Shown: in pieces, positions 31,491-44,291 of the stretch | Numbering within the stretch: position 1 is the first letter of the stretch | How the letters are laid out: every line of letters begins with the position of its first letter | Assembly (NCBI GenBank): GCA_027596075.1 | Contig: JADGJC010000086.1 | Coordinates: forward strand, 1-64,000 | Length of the DNA stretch: 64,000 bases | From: Rhizophlyctis rosea | Taxonomy: Eukaryota > Chytridiomycota > Chytridiomycetes > Rhizophlyctidales > Rhizophlyctidaceae | Direction: 5' to 3' | Made by a program: the position numbers and the translations under genes | Notes under the pieces: model-generated | What the model saw: the letters and a program-made list of their open reading frames with translations, nothing else | The model's database searches: none | What the model was told of the DNA's origin: nothing

Positions 31491-34400
31491 ACAGCGCGGT
31501 TTCGCGGCGCAAACGGGCTGGGAGTGCTAATGAAAGACTGAATTTGAGAATATATGTATTTCATTTCTGCACCTCCAGCAATAGAAAAACGATTCCTTGC
31601 GTAGGGAGTGTAAGGGTCTCCCACCGGCCTTCTCACATGGGCCGACCTGGACGCGTCTCCCATCTAAGCCACGTCTGATTCCTGGGCCGCTTTGCACCGA
31701 TTTCAACCTTATCGTTGGCACCAGAAAAAATCCGATTTTTCGGCCATATGAAAAAACGACCCTGAAGCTCCTTGGAGGTGTCAATCTCGGAAGACATCAA
31801 GCGCAAACTGCGCAACGGCATGACCCTCTTGCCCTGCTGACTCCACCTATCCCCATCACCATATGCGCGGTGTTGATGAAAGGAAGGAGGGTGAAGGGCG
31901 ATAGCGGTGATTGTCGGTGTCAGCTGCCTCAAACTCCTCATCAATAAAGCAGATCAAACATTGTCGAATCTTGACAGACAGATCATATCATAGGGCTGTT
32001 TCATTAAATGTTTACATTGGCTGGGACAGGTCTCCTTGCGTCCAATACCTAGTTTTTTACATGATGAGCTGCTATGTTGGAACCAAATTGCGTACATCGA
32101 AAGCATCTCACAGAACCCTACTATAACCTCTTCATGTGGTGAGTGCGGGAACGCCAGCTGGGTTTAGCAACACCAGTATCGCAACTTCTTCTCTGTTTTT
32201 TTTTGACAGACTCAACAGAATTTGGCACATATGGTGGCAAACACATCATAACTGCCCCAATAACAAGAAAATCACCGTCTGATAGGTTTCTGCGCTGTTC
32301 TTCTGCTTGACAACTCAGTACGAGATGATGCATGTCAATTTGTCGAACGGGTGACACCATTTTGCGACAACCAGATCGTTGCAGCATCATATTTTTGCCT
32401 TTTTTGGTCAATACATGTTCAAGGCCCATTCTTATGAAGTACGTCAAGCATCCGATGCTGCCCATGGTACAGAATGATGTCGTTGGCGACGCTACCCAGA
32501 GAGGGAACGGACCTGTCCCAAGTTAACAGACAAAGTGGGAATGGCAGTCAGTCACAGCGAATGTCTGTTGAGCACTTCGCTCTCCTCCTGGCTGGTGCCC
32601 ACATTACATGCATAGTGTCCGGATCGTTTTCGATCAATCTCAAATATGTGAACATGGAAGACGAATGGCGGTCAAAAGGCGGAACAAAGAACTAGCGCGG
32701 CAATGCCACATTCAGAAAGACGTGTATGTCCAATGATGCAGAATTTACGATATTAGAATCAGACTCATATAGTTCGGTGCCTTCACGTGGTTACGAAACC
32801 CGGCAAGCCGTACGCGTCATACTACACAGTCGATACCAAGACTCCACAGTTCGTCTCCCATCTGAGTGGATTCAAGAAGTGTCCTGTGAGGTTATGATGG
32901 GGTTCAATTGAACGATGAATCATCGGAACGTGTGATGCTCCTTCCACAGCAATATAGCCATTGGTGCATGTTCTGGATGTTGTCCACTAAGTCTTTTTCC
33001 TTCGAAGTTGTTGTTATACTCTCAAGTTGACTGAGCTTCAACATATGAGGACCAGCTCATGAAATGTCTATAGCGAAACACTGTGAACAACTGCGCATGG
33101 ATCAAATAGTCAGAAGCAAACAGACACATGGATACACCTGCTTTTGCAAGACATCGGTACTCATATCCCAAATTCACGCGTATCAATCGGGAAAAAGCAT
33201 GGTGGAACATTCCCAACTTGAATGTGTACGTCGAGGAGACCAGAGCACCAGCACCTGAATGGGTCGGAAAGAAGCAACAAGTGCAATAGTGGACGGAGTT
33301 GAGGACAGTTTTTTATTTTGTGCATTCTGTGCAGATGGCCATTCTATTTGCGTTTGAGAGCATCGTTTCTCTCGCTGGCCTAGTTTACTTAGTTTGGCCC
33401 GAACGCGAGGGTCCGAGGCTCAGGAGTTACCCAACAAAGTGAAGAAACCGGAACTTCCAAAAGGAATATTCTTCCGTGGCTCTGCTGGCCTCCTACTTCA
33501 TGGCTAACTTTTCATTGCTTTTTTTGGTGCTCAATATCGTTGACTCTCATTGGATCGCACAAGCAGCTTCCGAGCACGGCTTTATCCCCGGTGTTCACTG
33601 AAACTCTCGAGAATGAGCACGCCACCGCTATTGGAAATTGCGGTCATCCGTATCTCAAATATGTAAACTGAAAGACGCATTGTACCGATCAATATTTTTT
33701 GTGCGCAGCCAAACCGGGAAATGACCCCTTCTTTGACCCCCGCCAAACGCAAGAAGAATGATTTCTTGTCCTCAATAGAGAGGTTGTATACCCTGTCTGC
33801 ACAACGATTGTCCAAAGCAGCCTCAACTGCAGACTTACAAGATTCCAAGGTAAAATCAAATAACGCAAAAAGAAAGATCAGGAAGGTCGCGTATATTTCT
33901 GTACAGGGAAGGTGTCATGCAGGAAGGACTGCATCGCGGATATTCAGGTCCAACCGGCCCAGCGGTGAGGTTTGTCAAATTAGAAATCATATGATAAATT
34001 TCACGCAGAGGCAATGACGCGGATTCGCTTTCAAAAACAATTGTGAATGACGAAGCTTAACAACTGGTGTGTCCGCATATGTCGATTTTGCATGCTATGC
34101 CGATGCTTTGTGACGAACCAACGAGTTTTCAACTCCTTGGCCGCCGCAATGAGTCGTGCGGTGGTGAGCATATCACGGAGAAAAAACCGCACTCACCCAC
34201 AGAACAGGAAGATATATCATCTTCGCAATTGTGTGAGCACATTTAGCTCCTCCAAATCTGTGCTGTCTTTGAATAGCGCTGTGTCTTGAATGCATGCTCA
34301 TTACCCAGGTGTTCTCTTTTTTCATTCCTGAGCTTCCTGCTTCGAAAAAGGAAGAGGCTGGCAACATCATTGCGAACAAATGGGGGAAGCGACGCCGCCG

Positions 34401-35540
34401 GATGGCATATTTCATCACTGAACTGCCTTTTCCACATTTGACGTTATTGTCAGCTGAGACTCATGGACTTGCGTAGCCCTGACATAGCATTGCTTTATTG
34501 CCTTCAGTTACCCATTCTTCAACCAAAGCGTTCCACGGCTAATATTCGGACATATAGCTTGGCGTTGCCAAGTTCAGCGGATGCAATTACGTGCTTTCCA
34601 TCCGTTCATTGACGGGCTGCCCTTCCTTGGCTTCGTGGTTACTGTATATCTATATGATGGTCATGTATTGGTAAAGAGCACCTCTTCCATTCTCGTGCAG
34701 CGCAGCTCCACAATCCCCGCTGCTATCTGAGGCATGCAGACTCCATGTTTTTTGCCCTTCTTGTTGACTATTTTAGCCGCAAATGAGCCTGCGGAATACA
34801 CATACCTCTTCCAAAGTTTCCAACATCCATCGAAGCCTCCATAGCAGAGTTTTATTTTTCACATTGACATCGGCAACATCAAATACGTCTAGCCTGAGCC
34901 ATGCTGTCCAACGTGGTCAAAACGTACAAGAACGTTTATACGGGCATACGGGCCTCTCAACGCGGCCGCGTCGGTTCAAAAAAAAGGCGGAAGCTGCTCA
35001 AAGATTACCTAAAGACCTTGAAATATTGCAACGTCTCTTTAGGCCAAAACTGGGCCGGCGATGCTTGTTTTCAGCAACGAACACCATCTAGGCAAGGTTA
35101 AGGATTGAGATCTTACGGACTACGTCGCCCTCATATGTGAACCATATGTACATCCACCCGGCCTGAAGATTCTGCGCTAAACTGTGGAAGAGCACGCATT
35201 GGTCTGAATGCATCGATTATTCTCCACTCCCGACATTGTGTGCACCCATGTTTTGCTCTTCGTTGTTCAGAGTTGCATGCTGGCATGCCTCCATGGCATC
35301 CCGGCGGAAAAGCTTATTACAACCTGCCTACGCTATTATAGCAACTACTCGCCACCGTCACGACACCTACTCATAATACTTCGAACGAGAAAAGCAAAAA
35401 GTCATTGGTCTCTCTCTGAGTCAACACCGAGCACACAAGTGTTAATGCTATTGGCCGGATTGGCATCTTGAATACTCAAACCTTGAGCTGCTTTCACGAG
35501 AAAATCTACCTGGCTAGAGTTGCCGTTCGAGTGATTACAC
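31491..35540. other. Gene-poor region, nothing firmly supported
   Basis: Apart from the first few hundred bases upstream of the transporter, the region has only short open frames. A plus-strand segment at 33721-33850 is Lys/Ser-rich with a possible donor after gattccaag, and 34901-35101 is very basic (SKKRRKLLKDYLK), but neither extends into a gene. Short strings recur (atctcaaatatgt near 32637 and 33650), suggesting old duplications. Confidence 0.4.
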
Positions 35541-35789
35541 ATGGAAAAGGAATATGATGCGCCGAAACTGAGAACAACTTCCGTGGACTTGCGTTGGGAG
35601 TTCCTAGATCATGACCCCTCATCTCATCGGCTTTCATACAGCTTGACACATGCTTACCCAAATACTCTAAGAAAAAACCTCCCCCATTCGCATGAGGTAC
35701 GCACTCAGCAGGAGGTGTTATACCACCACCATGGAAAGCTATGGAAGTTACGAAGGGGATTTTCCGGCCAACACCACCACACTAGGAGG

Positions 35790-37240
35790 TCTTTTGGTTG
35801 ATCCATAGATGTACCGGTACTTTAGACATTCGTGAGACACAAAAAAAGAACATCCTCATAGAAGTGGTCATTTGCTGACGGTGAGCTCCATTGAGGAGCA
35901 CCTACTTCCAATCTGGAGCCAACTGAATATGAACATTCAGAGTATGATCTCAATCATACAACATCCTGCTTACGGATCACTGTCATGAGCCCGTGCATCT
36001 GTCAACAAAGCCAATCTACAAAGCAAAAAAGGGAGGCGCATAGCAAACGTGTCAGTCCGATCAACGTCAAGCAACGGAGGAAGCTAACGGAATGAACTTT
36101 GAACCAGAAATTCCTAGTCTTCCCTTCACAAACAAGGGGACAATAACGCAAAGGGTCATCCTCCAGCCCATCATCGGAGTGTGAAGAAGACAGCAAAAAG
36201 TCCTCGGGCCCACCTTGTAGCTGACACCAAGCACATGTAAACTACATGCCGACGCAATCAGTCCATATCGGTATCTCACCAGACAGTGCAGGCGGAAGTT
36301 CCATGTACAGATGTATCTGGCTGCGGTTGCTATGTGTCCATGGATCCAGTGAATATAACGCGCCGAAAGTTGCAAACTCACAATAACATTCATAGACTTC
36401 CACTGAACGTTCCCACATGATGCTGACAGAGATGTGACCGATTCTTTTTCACACCGGGGTCCATACTCTTTCAGCATGACATTGGATACCCTAAAAGGAA
36501 ATTCTTGCTTCTCTGATGGGCTGCTACCCCGTCAGGATGACACAAACCATCATGATAGGTGTGACTGGTGTGTATGAGAGACGTTCGCCGGCTGACACCC
36601 CATCAGTGGGGGGTCATATAGTTCATCCAAGGAAGATATACCAACCTGCTTTGAACACCCTCGAGGCACAAAAAAAGAAAAGCGTATGAAGTGTTCAATT
36701 GCTTATATGATTGCAGCCTGTCTCCATTGAAGAGCACGACCTCCAATATCAAAAATAAACGGCACCTGTTCACAAGAAATACAATGATACGATCACTATA
36801 AAGATGGATGTATCCTGCGCAGCAAATATCTCCTGCCAAAGAAGTAACTCCACAGAGCGCAAAAGGGAGCGAAATGGGGAAACCGCCACAGTCCGACCAG
36901 CGTCTAACATCAAAACAAGCTGTCACTGTAAAAACCCTGAAATCATAATCAATGAAGTCAAAGCAGACGATAACGCAAAGAGTTTCACCCTCCAGAAAAT
37001 CATGCAACGAAAAAAAAAAGGACGATCAGCTCCACACGGAAGTCATGCTTATTGGTTTTGAACGACCAACGACACGCCGTATCCATAATGCGAAGATTGC
37101 TTCAATATCCATTACCTCTCCTAATGATGATTCACCAAAGGGGGGCGAATCAATCAGAGTATTGAAACATCTTCCCCTCGTATCAGACCGCCCATCTACC
37201 ATACATCCCCGCAAAAAAAAAAAAGGAAAATCCAACGAAC
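35790..37240 (-). repeat. Degenerate duplicated coding-like units
   Basis: The segment 35790-36160 resembles 36610-37000: gttgatcca/gttcatcca, gaggcacaaaaaaagaa, ctccattga.gagcac and a.taacgcaaag with c.ccctcc match in order. On the reverse strand both read as related peptides (for example VVLFNGDRLQSY against VLLNGAHRQQM, and a Phe-rich stretch FLFLC/FFFC), so the source was probably a protein gene now broken by stops. A third partial copy with FFFLRGC may lie at 37026-37235. Confidence 0.5.
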
Positions 37241-38044
37241 CCGCCGAGATGTACGGTGTTCAACACCCCACTCAAAGTTTGGTTCACCCATGCATAATGG
37301 ATATGCGGTTAATTCCTTCGGCAAAGCTTCGGATACCACTGCTCACTTCTGGCACAAAGGATCATTGGAGATGATGCCCCCCCTAAATTTCTACTTAAAT
37401 GAAGCGTTCCCAAAAGAGAAAAAAGGAAAGCAGTTCAGAAAGTGAATTGTTTTCGAGGTGTCGTTCAACGACTCAAACAACCGTTGGCCATCCTACATCA
37501 GTCATCAGTGCAAAACAGTCACATCGTCCGAATGTCCCTGGCGGTCCTTCACGAGTCACCGCATCATCCAACCATGATTCATCCACATGAGACTGCGACC
37601 TGTTGAACACGCAGGAAGAAAAAGGTATACAAGTCACTGATCACGGTGTGGGATGGTCTGACCCATCAGCATACCCACTGCACTCCGACAACTTCACGCT
37701 ACGCATACAAAAATTCGTAACCCGTCAAGTCGTCAGTCGTCACCAAATGTCTCCGCCGCTGTGGAGATCTGTCTACGAGCGGGTGTCACTCAGCTACAGG
37801 AAAATACCCGAATTCAAGCGAAAAGACGTGACAGGGGTGACCGAGGAGAAAAGGGCAACACGATGACCATCACGCCATGCAGCAAACAAAACCAAATTTT
37901 GAATTCGACTTTCAGCGCCACAAAAACCGGGTATCACCCCATTCGCTATTTAACAAAAGCATACATTCCCCCTTCCCCCTCCACACACCCACACATGTTC
38001 TTCCCATCATAGCTACACACCACCCTCCCATCCTCAAAACCCCC

Positions 38045-39223
38045 TCACGCAAACCCCCGAATCCTCTCCCCCCCAAACGCAGTCCCCTCCCTATAAAGCC
38101 CCGGATGCTTCGTCCTCCCATGACGATTCATATCATGCTTCCTCGAAAACGCCCGTCCACACCACCCACAAGTATAAGGCTTGTGACTCCTATGCTTTGC
38201 CGCAAAATGCGCTTGCAGATTATACCTCCGATTGAATGTTTGAAAACACCCAGGTTCGGGACACTGCAGGAGACCATCGACTTTCTCGACATGTGCCAGA
38301 GCGCGAAGGGAAGGTGGTGAAAGTTGCGGTGGGGGGTCAATGGACATTGGGGGAAGCGTGTTTGGGTAGGGTGTTAGGGAGGGGGAGGAGGCGCGGCGGG
38401 AGAGGTAGTGGGCGGTGTCGTCGTCGGTTGGGGAGTGGTGGGGTGGGGAGTGGTGGCGCGGGAGTTGGAGTGGTGGTGGGAGTAACGGCACGTGCGGGGC
38501 GAAGAGGGCGGCGATGGAATGGTATGGTGGGGATGTTCGGGATGGGAAGTCCACCACGCCTACGCTTGCGTCCTCGAGGGCGCGGAGCGCGAGTTTTTGC
38601 TCTTCTGTCAGGAGGGTTGCCAGGTGGGCTGCCATTTCGTTTGGTAGTGGGAGCGGTCGCAGTTGAGACGACGGCCCTCGCTCCTCCACGCCCAATGCAC
38701 TCAGCCATTCAAACCCTTTTGGAAGCGATCCCCTTCTGCCGATGTCGTGTCTTCCTTCGGTGGCGCCTTTCTCGTCGGGTGATTCATTGCTTTCTTGACC
38801 GCTCGAGGCCTCCCCGCCATCGCTTTCCGTACTACCTACTATCCCGCCTTGCATCGCCGTCAGTATTTCCGCGGCCGCCATCTCTTCTTCTGACACACCG
38901 ACAAAGCTCTTCCCAGTAGGAGGTTGGGTATCGGGAGCGGGGGCGGGGGCGGCCTCGGTAGTTGTAGGAGTAGGCAGTGATTGCCTACGTGTCGGTGATC
39001 GTGAATGCGGTGATCGCGAACGTGATGGACGCTTCACAACGGGTGCGGGCTCGTCTCGCATATCATGTTCAGGAAGATCATGCTTGTATGCCGTGGGCTG
39101 AGAACGTAACGGTGACGGCGGGTCTGGCGATCGCGAACGTGGTTGAGGCTTCACAATTGCGGTGTGCGCGTCTCGCGTGTCGTATCCGCAAAACTCATAA
39201 TCGTATCCTTTTGCTTTGTCCAT
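38045..39223 (-). CDS. C2H2 zinc-finger transcription factor, two fingers
   Basis: A single exon of 392 residues from the ATG at 39221-39223. The first 320 residues are disordered, rich in Ser/Pro/Arg with SR-like stretches (PRSRSPDPPSP, SRSRSPHSRSPTRRQS). Near the C-terminus are two tandem C2H2 fingers: CPEPGCFQTFNRRYNLQAHF with HRSH (C-x4-C-x12-H-x4-H) and CGWCGRAFSRKHDMNRHGRT with KH (C-x2-C-x12-H-x4-H). The linker between them is HKPYT rather than the canonical TGEKP. This is a nuclear DNA-binding regulator by family; targets unknown. The architecture (long disordered N-terminus, two C-terminal fingers) is common among fungal stress and calcium-response factors, but I see no docking motif that identifies one. 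Confidence 0.85.
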   Translation of the reverse strand: MDKAKGYDYEFCGYDTRDAHTAIVKPQPRSRSPDPPSPLRSQPTAYKHDLPEHDMRDEPAPVVKRPSRSRSPHSRSPTRRQSLPTPTTTEAAPAPAPDTQPPTGKSFVGVSEEEMAAAEILTAMQGGIVGSTESDGGEASSGQESNESPDEKGATEGRHDIGRRGSLPKGFEWLSALGVEERGPSSQLRPLPLPNEMAAHLATLLTEEQKLALRALEDASVGVVDFPSRTSPPYHSIAALFAPHVPLLPPPLQLPRHHSPPHHSPTDDDTAHYLSRRASSPSLTPYPNTLPPMSIDPPPQLSPPSLRALAHVEKVDGLLQCPEPGCFQTFNRRYNLQAHFAAKHRSHKPYTCGWCGRAFSRKHDMNRHGRTKHPGLYREGTAFGGERIRGFA

Positions 39224-40845
39224 TGTTGCACGTGATTGTGTTGAGAATTGGTGTTGTGCTTGAACTGGAGTGCTTGTTCATGAGATTGCACTGCTACACT
39301 GCGCGTCCTCCCTCAACGCCTGCCATAGTGAGATCAATGGATGACTTAGAAAAGTGGATTCAGGTAATTGCATGGACTTTGGAAAATTGATCCCGTCCAG
39401 CGAACAGGTGCTATCACTGTCCTTTCCGCTGATTGCCGTAACACGTGCAGACTAGTGCACGCGTTATCGGGTCCGCTTCGTCTCCAGCAACACACTGTTT
39501 CCCTGCACCAAAACAGCTCCCCACTTTTCGAATCCCGAGGTCATTTTTCCGAGCATTTCATCCACTCCCTGGATGCCGCATGCATCTGCGCACGCTCTCC
39601 ATCTCAGAGCGTGTAGATCCTTCTTGCATATGATTCCCTCTATTAACCATCTGAGAAGTCCTTCAATTCTCGCGAGCAACGCGCTCCCCCAAGTGTTCAT
39701 CTCGTCTAACCACTCAGATCCAATACCTCAATCAACAAACGCATATCACGTGCTTTTCCCCATGGAACGACCTCAAGCAATGCATAAAATGGTATTTTCC
39801 GGCCGCTTCACTGGTCATTTCCACCTCCCCATCTGTGTACACCCAACTCACCTACTCGGTTTCAGCACTATACTATGCCAGGCGACTTGTATACTTGGTT
39901 TGCTTAGTCGGAGTAGTGGTATCCTAAGTTGGACTATCCGACCGGGTTGTTGCGGGCACGTGATGATGCTCGTGCGCTGCGGCTCTTCTTACGACTGCGC
40001 AGTGTGGGAAGTTGAGTTAGAACGTGTATATTGGTACTGAGGACACAAGCGATATAGAAGTGCACGCGAGAGCATACGCCAAGTGTCTGACATATGGGTC
40101 ATGTGGGCGGGAAACAGTGCGCAGCAAGTGATGACTGGTGCGCTGGTTGACGGGTCTCTTGGGGTTGGTGCTCTTACCTTGGCGAGACAAGTGACGATGG
40201 GTTGTCCTGAGTATTGGGCTAAAAGGTTGTATACTCCAGTAGTTAACGGTAGCGTAGTTCAGACGTGTATATAACGGGGGGTGTGTTGCTGCGGAATTAC
40301 ACTGCTTTCCCACGGTAAGGAAATGGGAGTGTGTGTTTTCCTCCTCTCTTGCAGTCTTGCAGGCCTTGTTGCCACTTTGCGCATGCTCCCCCCAACCGCG
40401 CAGCCCATTCATCATCTGGCTTAGGTGATGTTTCGAGGGACATTCCAAGTGGCGCAGTGGGATGAAAAGTTTGACCTGGCAGATGCGGCTGACCCTACGC
40501 ACTTGCCCAATCAGGGTGATAGTGGGAACACAGAACTGCGCAGCCCCGCAGCAGGTGGTGCAGTTGGGCATGGCATGTGGCACGCAAATATAGAAGTGGC
40601 GTGTGTGCTTGTGTAAGCAAATCGCTGGAGAACGGCACAGTCACCAGGATGTTAAGTGCATGGGTGAGAGAATACCCACTGTTGCAGACCTGGGTTGATA
40701 CCACTCCACGTGCAAAAAACACATTCAACATCTGCTTGAAATTTACATATCAACAGCAACCTAACAGCTATCCGAAACTGCATGCATACACACAAACTAG
40801 AAGCACAAAACTACTCGCACCGCACACCACCCCCTACAAAACCCA
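39224..40845. other. Intergenic, promoter side of the C2H2 gene
   Basis: No gene is supported. The string atatagaagtg recurs at 40055 and 40589 next to short G/T-rich segments, hinting at a decayed duplication. Open frames here are short and on conflicting strands. Confidence 0.35.
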
Positions 40846-42022
40846 TCACGGAATCAACCCCTGCTTCCTCAACTGCTTAGCCTTATCCTTACACTGCTGC
40901 GTACTAGGCTTCATCTCCCTCCCCACAGCCTCACTCACTGCAACCCAATTATTACTCCCACTACTCAAATGCTGCGCTTTCGCTTCAGCAATCAACACAT
41001 CAATCGCCGGTTGCGTCCATTGAAAGTTGCTGCGTGATTTGCTGCTGCTGCGGGTGGTGGAAGGTGGGTTTTTGGTGTCTGGTTTGGATTTGGTGGTCTC
41101 GGGGGTGGACGGGGAGGTCTTCCTTTTGGTGCGTGTTTTGGTGGTTGGTTTGGCTGCGGAGGAGGAGGAGGAGGAGGCTTTGGCAGAGGAAGGAGACGAG
41201 GTTGCCGTCAATGTGGTAGTTGGAGTGCCAGTTTTGGGACTTTTGGTAACCACCGAAGCCATGGCAGCCTGCTTGGCCTTCCGAGGATGCCTTTGAGGCG
41301 TAGCTTCGGGAGTTGGAGGTGCATCGCCGGATTTGCCTTCGCCAGAGGGAGCGGAGGCGCCTCCTTCGCTGTCCGAGCCGTTCTCCTCTTTCTTGGGGAC
41401 GGCGATCGAACCACGACGCTTCTTCATGGGCGGGCTTTTCGGAAGCGACCCGGCGCTGGAACGCTTAGCGCGGGTTTTGGCGATGCTGGAGACGGCGGGT
41501 TCGGGTGTGGGCTCTTTGAGTTCGGCGTCGGGGGAAGGCATGTCGGAGGGTTTGGATGGGAATTCTGTTGGGGTCAATGGAAAGACGGAGGGTGGTCAGC
41601 TGTCAATTAGAATCATTTGACCGACGTGCGAAGACAATGCGACAGTTGCAGTTTGAACTGAATATATCACGGAATATAACCACCGCACGCAGAACACACA
41701 CCTTCCAAGCTCCCCTCAGCATCTTGATCATCTCCGCTGCCCACATCGTCCGGAGCCGTTCGGTCTATGGGAGCAACAGAAGCAAGAACATGAGGCAAGG
41801 CGCCATCAAACGCACACAGACGAACCAAGTCGCCAGTGATCAAAGCAACCACCAACCCTCACCTTCCTCCTGAACCTCCTCATCCTTCGACTGCGACCTA
41901 GTCTTAAGCCCGACCGTCTCCTCCCTCACATCCTCCATCTGACTCGGCCCTCCGTCCTTCTCCGTCGTGACGAAAGTTGCGATTGTTTCCATTTGGGCTG
42001 TATTGTTGGGGGTTGCAGACAT
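40846..42022 (-). CDS. Basic nuclear protein with C-terminal SANT/Myb-like domain
   Basis: Exons 41863-42022, 41702-41764 and 40846-41564 give 313 residues, in phase throughout. The N-terminal 240 residues are disordered and charged, with probable nuclear localisation signals (PPMKKRRGS, KTRTKRKTS) and Ser/Thr/Pro-rich tracts. The C-terminal 58 residues look like a divergent SANT/Myb helix bundle: FQWTQPAIDVLIAEAKAQHL, NNWVAVSEAVG and STQQCKDKAKQLRKQG, with the spaced tryptophans and the 'QC..K' of trihelix/SANT proteins. It is probably a DNA- or chromatin-binding protein. A related gene lies head-to-head to the right. Both introns have GT-AG ends. Confidence 0.75.
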
Positions 42023-42815
42023 ATTTTGTTGTGGTGTGTTGGTATGGGAAGGGAGATATGGAGAGTTGATAGGGAGTTTGTGAGGGAGGGAAGAGAGTTT
42101 GTTGCGATGAGAGGGGGGTAGAAGAGGCTTGTACGAGGGGGGTGTGTGACTTGAGTGAGATGATTGACTTTGCGTTCTCAATGCCATTTCCCAGGCAGAG
42201 TCAGTCCAAACCCCCCGTTTTTCCCAGTTGCAACCAGTCATCAGTAATATCGTGGACATTGAGTGATTGCTGGGCCACCCACCCTGCTCCAATTACTTCC
42301 AACCCTCCATTCCCCCTCGATGTGTCCCCCTCTCTCCGACTGCGCTCCCTTTCATTCCCGTCCAGGTCCCGCACCGTCCCGTATCATTCGAATCCATCTT
42401 GAGCAGTTCCACGCATTTTCATCACGTGAGTCACTGTGCAATGGCCATGAGCGAAAGTTGGGGGACAGTGTGTATGTATCGCCCTCACTCAATTCGCAGC
42501 ATGGCAGATACATCAGCATAGCATGTGAAAGGGGAAAGGGTTCATTTGGGACGCGCCCAACATCCCCTCAAATGGGGTCCGAAATCTCGGTACCCCAGGT
42601 GTTTCACTCGAGGGCAATGCTTCCTGATGTTTTGATGTTTCAATTGTCTCAGACCAATGATTGCAATGCAAATTGACGCGTCAAAGGGAAGGGGGAAGTC
42701 TCATGATGGGTTGCCTCCCCACCATCTGAGTTACCCCCCTCCAATGATGCCTTGTGATTGAGAGATCCCCACTCATCGTGGATTGCTTGGGTTGCCTCAA
42801 TGCATTATGCGGTCA

Positions 42816-42823
42816 TATATATA
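42816..42823 (+). promoter_or_regulatory. TATA-like element
   Basis: A tatatata run lies in the shared upstream region about 170 bp before the ATG of the plus-strand SANT-like gene. Position fits a core promoter, but fungal promoters often lack functional TATA boxes. Confidence 0.3.
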
Positions 42824-42994
42824 CTCAACGTCGCGTTCATGTCCGTGATTTTCCCACCCTCATCAACAATCCAGTTCCTTCGTTGTTTCAATAGTTACTG
42901 CCATTTATTATAGACTCCTCAACACAATTGTCGAAACAGCGGTCGTTACAGCAAGCAAGTTTCCTTTACAGCGAGTGACATACACAACAGAACG

Positions 42995-44291
42995 ATGGAG
43001 TTGACTGGTGCGTTTGATGGTTTGTTGACTATCGGACGGAAAGCTCGCCATATCATCGTGCAAACGAGTTTCCTGTTCACCTCTCCCTCTTTCCTATGCT
43101 CTTCCCAACAGACACGTCCACCAAACCCAAACCCTCCAGCACAATCCTCATGCTCGACGCTGAAAACGAAATCGTCGAAGTCGAAAGCGGGACGAAGGAC
43201 CCGGCGGCGCTGAAGCCGACACCCACCAAAGTTCCACCGGAGATGACAGCAACAATTGAAGAACAACATACCATGGTCGTTTCGTCGGTGTCTTCCTCCA
43301 CCACTACCGCCGTTTGGACGCGCAAAGAACCGGAAGAGAGTGGGCGGCCGCCGACGAAACGGAGGAAGACGAGTTCGTTGACGGTTCCGAAGGCGGCGGG
43401 GAAGGGGAGGGGCGGTGGGCGGGCGGGTAAGAAGGGTGGTGGGNNNNNNNNNNNNNNNNNNNNNNNNNNNNNNNNNNNNNNNNNNNNNNNNNNNNNNNNN
43501 NNNNNNNNNNNNNNNNNNNNNNNNNNNNNNNNNNNNNNNNNNNNNNNNNNNNNNNNNNNNNNNNNNNNNNNNNNNNNNNNNNNNNNNNNNNNNNNNNNNN
43601 NNNNNNNNNNNNNNNNNNNNNNNNNNNNNNNNNNNNNNNNNNNNNNNNNNNNNNNNNNNNNNNNNNNNNNNNNNNNNNNNNNNNNNNNNNNNNNNNNNNN
43701 NNNNNNNNNNNNNNNNNNNNNNNNNNNNNNNNNNNNNNNNNNNNNNNNNNNNNNNNNNNNNNNNNNNNNNNNNNNNNNNNNNNNNNNNNNNNNNNNNNNN
43801 NNNNNNNNNNNNNNNNNNNNNNNNNNNNNNNNNNNNNNNNNNNNNNNNNNNNNNNNNNNNNNNNNNNNNNNNNNNNNNNNNNNNNNNNNNNNNNNNNNNN
43901 NNNNNNNNNNNNNNNNNNNNNNNNNNNNNNNNNNNNNNNNNNNNNNNNNNNNNNNNNNNNNNNNNNNNNNNNNNNNNNNNNNNNNNNNNNNNNNNNNNNN
44001 NNNNNNNNNNNNNNNNNNNNNNNNNNNNNNNNNNNNNNNNNNNNNNNNNNNNNNNNNNNNNNNNGCTCCTCCCCACCCCAATCAACCACAACAGCAACAG
44101 GCTGGACATGGGACGCACCACGCACCGAAGCCCTCCAAGTCGCGACCGCCAAACACGCAGAGCTGAAAGGCAACGACAAGTGGGATGCGGTCGCGAATGA
44201 GTTGAATGAGAGGTGGGGTGTGTCGGCTAAGCAGTGTATGGTTAAGTTTCAGAATTTGAAGAGGAAGCCGGGTGGGAGGGGTCAAGTTTGA
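42995..44291 (+). CDS. SANT/Myb-like protein, paralogue of the neighbour, interrupted by gap
   Basis: A 13-nt first exon (42995-43007, MELT) splices at 43112 into an acidic/basic disordered segment (STILMLDAENEIVEVESG, PPTKRRKTSS with a nuclear localisation signal) that runs into an assembly gap at 43444-44064. After the gap, in one continuous frame, comes a SANT-like C-terminus: GWTWDAPRTEALQVATAKHA, NDKWDAVANELNERWG, VSAKQCMVKFQNLKRK. Spacing of Trp and the QC..K element match the protein encoded at 40846-42022, so the two are probably diverged paralogues arranged head-to-head with about 970 bp between start codons. The gap length of 621 is a multiple of three, but the true missing length is unknown. 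Likely chromatin or DNA binding. Confidence 0.7.
43444..44064. other. Assembly gap (621 N)
   Basis: A run of N inside the SANT-like gene. The left flank is G-rich (ggcggtgggcgggcgggtaa) and codes for a Gly/Lys-rich tract, so the gap is probably a GC-rich, hard-to-sequence low-complexity stretch. Confidence 0.99.

Noticed and set aside
38236..38919. 227-codon plus-strand open frame
   Set aside because: It is antisense to the C2H2 gene and is Arg/Gly-rich because of the Pro/Ser-rich coding strand opposite.
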